Shown: positions 61,190 to 64,000 of the stretch, one piece after another
How positions within the stretch are numbered: the stretch's first letter is position 1
Layout: each line of letters opens with the position of its first letter
Assembly: GCF_000241325.1 (NCBI RefSeq)
Contig: NZ_BAEI01000028.1
Coordinates: 1 to 64,000, forward strand
DNA from: Gordonia polyisoprenivorans NBRC 16320 = JCM 10675
Lineage (GTDB): Bacteria > Actinomycetota > Actinomycetes > Mycobacteriales > Mycobacteriaceae
Reading direction: 5' to 3'
DNA length: 64,000 bases
Translations under genes and position numbers: made by a program
Notes under the pieces: generated by a model
What the model was told of the DNA's origin: nothing
The model's database searches: none
Seen by the model: the letters and a program-made list of their open reading frames with translations, nothing else

Positions 61190-61233
61190 TGTGGTTTCAC
61201 TAAATCATAGACTAAGGTGTGGTGTGAACCACA
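61190..61233. promoter_or_regulatory. Candidate TetR operator / divergent promoter
   Basis: TGTGGTTTCAC (61190-61200) and GTGTGAACCACA (61222-61233) form an inverted repeat in the 195-nt divergent region between the P450 and ligase genes. A further TGTGGTTTGCG copy lies at 61177-61187. The enclosed AT-rich TAAATCATAGACTAAGG could contain promoter elements. The operon's TetR is the likely ligand. Confidence 0.5.
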
Positions 61234-61355
61234 AGCAAGAACTTATTATGACCCGAAGCCGCCATGGTGAAGTCGCGGGAGACATGCTCCAATGCGACTG
61301 ACAGTTCGCAAACGAGTCGGCCTCGGCCGCCCTTGTACGCAGCCTCAGGAGGAAC

Positions 61356-62897
61356 GTGTACCCACCCACCACCGCGCGTGAGCGCCCCGACGCCATGGCT
61401 TACGTGATGGCCGGTTCGGGGGAGCGGCTCACCTACGCCGACCTCGACCGTCGCTCGAACCGAGTGGCCCACTACCTACGCCGGCACGAGGTGACACCGG
61501 GGTCGACCATGGTCATCGTCATGGAGAACAACCTGGCCTGGCCGGTGGTGGTCGCTGCCGGCATGCGCACCGGACTCTTCGTGACCCCGGTCAACTGGCA
61601 TCTCACCGGCACCGAGCTCGCCGTCCTGCTCGACGAGGCGGCGCCCGACGTGATCGTCACGAGTGTGGCGCTCGCCGAGACGGTCGTCGCGGCCGTGGCC
61701 GCGCTGCCGGTGACCCCGCTGGTGTTGTGCGCCGACGGCGCTCCCGACGGATGCGCCGACCTCGACGCCGCGATCGCGGGATTGCCGGAGACCCCCGTCG
61801 CCGACGAACTGCTCGGTGCCCGCGTCCTCTACAGCGGCGGTACGACCGGCCGGCCGAAGCGGTTCGCACAACAGCTGCTCGGTGTCCATCCGGCCGATGC
61901 GCCGCAACGTCACTCGGGTCTGGTCACCAAGCTCGGCGTCGATGGGCACACCGTGCTGTTGTCGCCGGCGCCGAACTACCATGCTGCGCCCTTCACCTTC
62001 CAGCTCATCACCCTCGCCGCCGGCGGCACCGTGGTGTGCATGGAGCGCTTCGATGCCGCAGGCGCGATGGCCGCGATCACCACCTACGGCGTGACCCATT
62101 CGCAGTGGGTACCCACCATGCTGATCCGATTGTTGCGCCTACCCGATCGGGAGCAGCTGCCGCTGTCCCCGACGCACCGGGTGGCGTTCACCTCGGGAGC
62201 GCCCTGCCCGGTGCACGTCAAGGAGCAGATCCTGGAGTGGTGGGGCGACATCCTGCACGAGTACTACGGTGCCTCCGAGGGATACGGCCACACCTACATC
62301 GATCCGAAAGAGGCACGCACACACCCGGGTTCGGTCGGGCGCCCGCTGGGGGCGACGCGCGTCCACATCGTCGACGAGTCCGGGGCCGACGTGCCGGCAG
62401 GCGTCGACGGCCGGGTGTGTTTCGAGGCGCTGGGGCAGCAGGCCTACCGCAGTCCGGGCGCTGCCGGCGGCGAACTCAAGCAGATGGGCGACATCGGGCA
62501 CCTCGACGACGACGGATTCCTCTATCTCGTCGGACGCGCCGGATTCATGATCATCTCCGGTGGCGTGAACATCTACCCGGACGAGGTGGAGGCGGCGCTG
62601 CTGACCCATCCGGCGATCGCCGACGTCGGGGTCATCGGCGTACCGGACGCCGAGTTCGGCGAGTCGGTCAAGGCGGTCGTCGAGCTGCGGCCGGGCCGGA
62701 CCGCGGATCCGGCCGACATCATCGCCCACGCGCGCGACCGTCTCGCCCATTTCAAGGCTCCGCGGATCGTCGAGGTGACCTCCGATCTGCCGCGGCTGGC
62801 CACCGGAAAACTCGACAAGCGTGCCCTGGTTGCGCGCTTCGCCACCCCGCCCGCACAGCAGTCGGAATCGACTGCGCATCAAGGAGAAAGAGTATGA
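61356..62897 (+). CDS. Acyl-CoA ligase / AMP-forming synthetase
   Basis: A 513-residue ANL-superfamily ligase. The P-loop-like VLYSGGTTGRPKRF, the A5 block YYGASEGYGHTYIDPKE, MGDIGHLDDDGFLYLVGR and GGVNIYPDEVEA, and the C-terminal Lys in PRLATGKLDKRAL are present. It adenylates a carboxylic acid and makes its CoA thioester. It is divergent from the P450-ALDH operon, so the ALDH product is the likely substrate. GTG start with a strong AGGAGGA at 61348-61354. The stop overlaps the next gene (ATGA). Confidence 0.92.
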   Translation: MYPPTTARERPDAMAYVMAGSGERLTYADLDRRSNRVAHYLRRHEVTPGSTMVIVMENNLAWPVVVAAGMRTGLFVTPVNWHLTGTELAVLLDEAAPDVIVTSVALAETVVAAVAALPVTPLVLCADGAPDGCADLDAAIAGLPETPVADELLGARVLYSGGTTGRPKRFAQQLLGVHPADAPQRHSGLVTKLGVDGHTVLLSPAPNYHAAPFTFQLITLAAGGTVVCMERFDAAGAMAAITTYGVTHSQWVPTMLIRLLRLPDREQLPLSPTHRVAFTSGAPCPVHVKEQILEWWGDILHEYYGASEGYGHTYIDPKEARTHPGSVGRPLGATRVHIVDESGADVPAGVDGRVCFEALGQQAYRSPGAAGGELKQMGDIGHLDDDGFLYLVGRAGFMIISGGVNIYPDEVEAALLTHPAIADVGVIGVPDAEFGESVKAVVELRPGRTADPADIIAHARDRLAHFKAPRIVEVTSDLPRLATGKLDKRALVARFATPPAQQSESTAHQGERV

Positions 62898-63532
62898 GCG
62901 CCATCAACGCCACCGACCCCGTCGTCTTCGAGATCCTGCACGCTCTGAAGGTCAAGGGCCTTGCCTCGGACACCTTCCTGGGTGACATGACCGGACTCGA
63001 CGACGCCTCGCTCGCCACGGCGGTCGCCGGCGTCGTGGAGAACGGGTGGGCGATCCGCCGGGATACCCCGCGGATGAGCGGCACCATGATCACCCCGGCC
63101 GGACGTGCCGAGTACGACCGGCGCTCGGCGGAGGCCGCCCTCGACGATGCCGTCCTGGCCCAGGTCCTCGACATCTACGAGAAGTTCCTACCGATCAACT
63201 CCGACTTCAAGAAGGTCTGTGCCGCTTGGCAGATGACCGCCGACGGGACGCCGAACGATCATTCCGATGCCACCTATGACGCCGGGGTCATCGGCGACCT
63301 GGGCGGGATTCACGAGCGCGTCGCCGTCGCCCTCGCCCCCGCCGACACGGCCCTGCCCCGCCTGTATCGCTACGCCGGGCGACTCGAGGCAGCCCTGGAG
63401 AAGGTCCGTGGGGGTGATTCCGCGGCCTTCGCCCGGCCGATGTACGACAGCTACCACGACATCTGGATGGAACTGCATCAGGATCTGCTGCTGACGACGG
63501 GCCGCGAACGCGAGGCCGCCGACGAGGAGTGA
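62894..63532 (+). CDS. Winged-helix-like protein of unknown function
   Basis: A 212-residue protein. Residues about 10-75 (VVFEILHALKVKGLASDTFL, GDMTGLDDASLATAVAGVVE, NGWAIRRDTP, MITPAGRAEYDRR) look like a MarR/PadR-like winged helix. The rest is helical, with VLAQVLDIYEKFLPINSDFK and SYHDIWMELHQDLL. It is coupled to the ligase by an ATGA overlap. Genes of this type can lie next to PPDK-like phosphotransferases, so it may be a partner or sensor for that enzyme rather than a classical regulator. That link is a guess. Confidence 0.7.
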   Translation: MSAINATDPVVFEILHALKVKGLASDTFLGDMTGLDDASLATAVAGVVENGWAIRRDTPRMSGTMITPAGRAEYDRRSAEAALDDAVLAQVLDIYEKFLPINSDFKKVCAAWQMTADGTPNDHSDATYDAGVIGDLGGIHERVAVALAPADTALPRLYRYAGRLEAALEKVRGGDSAAFARPMYDSYHDIWMELHQDLLLTTGREREAADEE

Positions 63533-63550
63533 CCCAACCAGGGCCGGCGT

Positions 63551-63583
63551 CCTCGAAAGGCGTTGACTCACAACCTTTCGAGG
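63551..63583. terminator. Terminator between convergent genes
   Basis: CCTCGAAAGG (63551-63560) and its exact complement CCTTTCGAGG (63574-63583) form a 10-bp stem just after the winged-helix gene. The distal arm lies in the last codons of the convergent SurE-like gene. Confidence 0.8.
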
Positions 63584-64000
63584 GCGCCCAGGATCTCGTC
63601 GTGTCGGGAGTCGAGTTCGAGGATCTCGTTCTCGTCGCCGACACCGCTCAGCGCGGTCACCGACACATATCCCGCCGCGACGGCGGCGCTGTCGGTGCCC
63701 TCGGTGAAGCCCCGTGAGCGTTCCTCGCGATGCAGGATCAGTCCACCCTCGGCCGGGGACATCCGGATGCTGAACATGCTGCGGGCGGCCAGACCGGTGA
63801 TCCGGATACCACCCAGCTCGGCGTAATCGACGTCGGGCACGTTGACATTCAACGACATTCGCTGAGAGTCCGATGCCGTCATCCACTCGACGAGGCGGGT
63901 GATCACCGCCGCAGCGGTGTCGAAGCGATGTGCCGGCGGGAATCCGCAACTTACCGCGAGGCCGCTGATGCCCGCCACACGAGCCGCCAGGACGGCACCG
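63568..64000 (-). CDS. surE: SurE-type 5'/3'-nucleotidase, C-terminal part (runs off the right edge)
   Basis: The frame enters from the window edge and ends at 63568. The visible 144 residues include AARVAGISGLAVSCGF, MSLNVNVPDVDYAELGGIRI and TGLAARSMFSIRM, the latter part of the SurE nucleotidase fold in which NVNVP is a conserved landmark. The N-terminal NDDG metal site lies outside the window. Such enzymes remove phosphate from nucleotides and other monoesters. Convergent with the ligase unit; a role in the phosphorylated pathway next door is possible but not shown. Confidence 0.75.
   Translation of the reverse strand, partial: GAVLAARVAGISGLAVSCGFPPAHRFDTAAAVITRLVEWMTASDSQRMSLNVNVPDVDYAELGGIRITGLAARSMFSIRMSPAEGGLILHREERSRGFTEGTDSAAVAAGYVSVTALSGVGDENEILELDSRHDEILGALERL

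Noticed and set aside
1..64000. tRNA, rRNA or riboswitch genes
   Set aside because: No cloverleaf or rRNA-like stretch was noticed on reading. A tRNAscan/Rfam run would be decisive and could not be done here.

Overview
The window is high-GC actinobacterial DNA. Many GTG starts, a dense pattern of 4-nt ATGA/GTGA gene overlaps, an IrtA/IrtB siderophore importer, a DesA3-type desaturase with its dedicated reductase, a chromosomal rifampin ADP-ribosyltransferase (Arr) and IdeR/DtxR-type iron boxes all point to the mycolic-acid group (Mycobacteriales). Gordonia or a close relative (Rhodococcus, Dietzia) fits best. I saw no tRNA, rRNA or CRISPR array.

Layout. (1) 1-9536: the edge of a possible 13E12/HNH-type gene, then an IclR-controlled catabolic cluster: type-B carboxylesterase, flavin reductase, ornithine-cyclodeaminase-like enzyme, DapA-like lyase/aldolase, IclR regulator, FAH-family hydrolase, CMD-family protein, GlcD-like FAD oxidase and an LLM flavin monooxygenase. 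The last probably uses FMNH2 from the flavin reductase. (2) 9537-16400: a scar and mobile zone with a truncated relic of the desA3 paralogue found at 28.8 kb, a frameshifted Fic gene, and a compact cassette. The cassette holds an RHH protein, a 23-aa coupled leader peptide, a tyrosine-recombinase-like protein and a DDE-transposase-like protein, and is closed by a perfect hairpin. (3) 16472-31313: chromosomal backbone with an FMN/GltB-like membrane protein, arr, a small membrane protein, irtAB, an IS4-type insertion sequence sitting exactly in the shared stop codons of two convergent genes, a GH13 protein, the Rv3230c/DesA3-type reductase-desaturase pair and an AurF-type diiron oxygenase. (4) 31314-46384: a PAP2 protein, then a methylated-amine utilisation locus. 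It has a cupin, two tandem dimethylamine-monooxygenase-type modules (with the first catalytic subunit fused to the accessory subunit of the second), an ammonium transporter, a GmaS-type glutamine synthetase, three MgsABC-type N-methylglutamate synthase subunits, a FAD amine oxidoreductase and an XRE-cupin regulator. (5) 46419-54358: housekeeping and secreted proteins: a 34-aa basic peptide, a Pro/Gly-rich membrane protein, an ERCC4-type nuclease, an iron-box-controlled secreted lipase, a TY-Chap-like protein, a Ser/Thr kinase-BRCT fusion and a ricin-lectin-GH16 secreted glucanase. (6) 54365-63532: a tightly coupled six-gene operon on the minus strand (P450, aldehyde dehydrogenase, SDR, PPDK-like phosphotransferase, TetR, ferredoxin reductase). 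It diverges from an acyl-CoA ligase/winged-helix pair. The right edge is a SurE-type nucleotidase fragment.

How genes work together. The amine locus reads as a full route: N-demethylation of secondary or tertiary amines, then methylamine to gamma-glutamylmethylamide to N-methylglutamate to glutamate, with ammonium handling by Amt. The six-gene operon combines a PEP-synthase/PPDK-style kinase with a P450 and two dehydrogenases. That is the same logic as phosphorylate-then-oxidise cresol degradation (CreHI/CreJEF) in Corynebacterium, but here with both kinase domains in one polypeptide. These two loci and the RHH/recombinase/DDE cassette are the most interesting parts of the window. All functional calls come from reading the sequence and family motifs; no database search was run.
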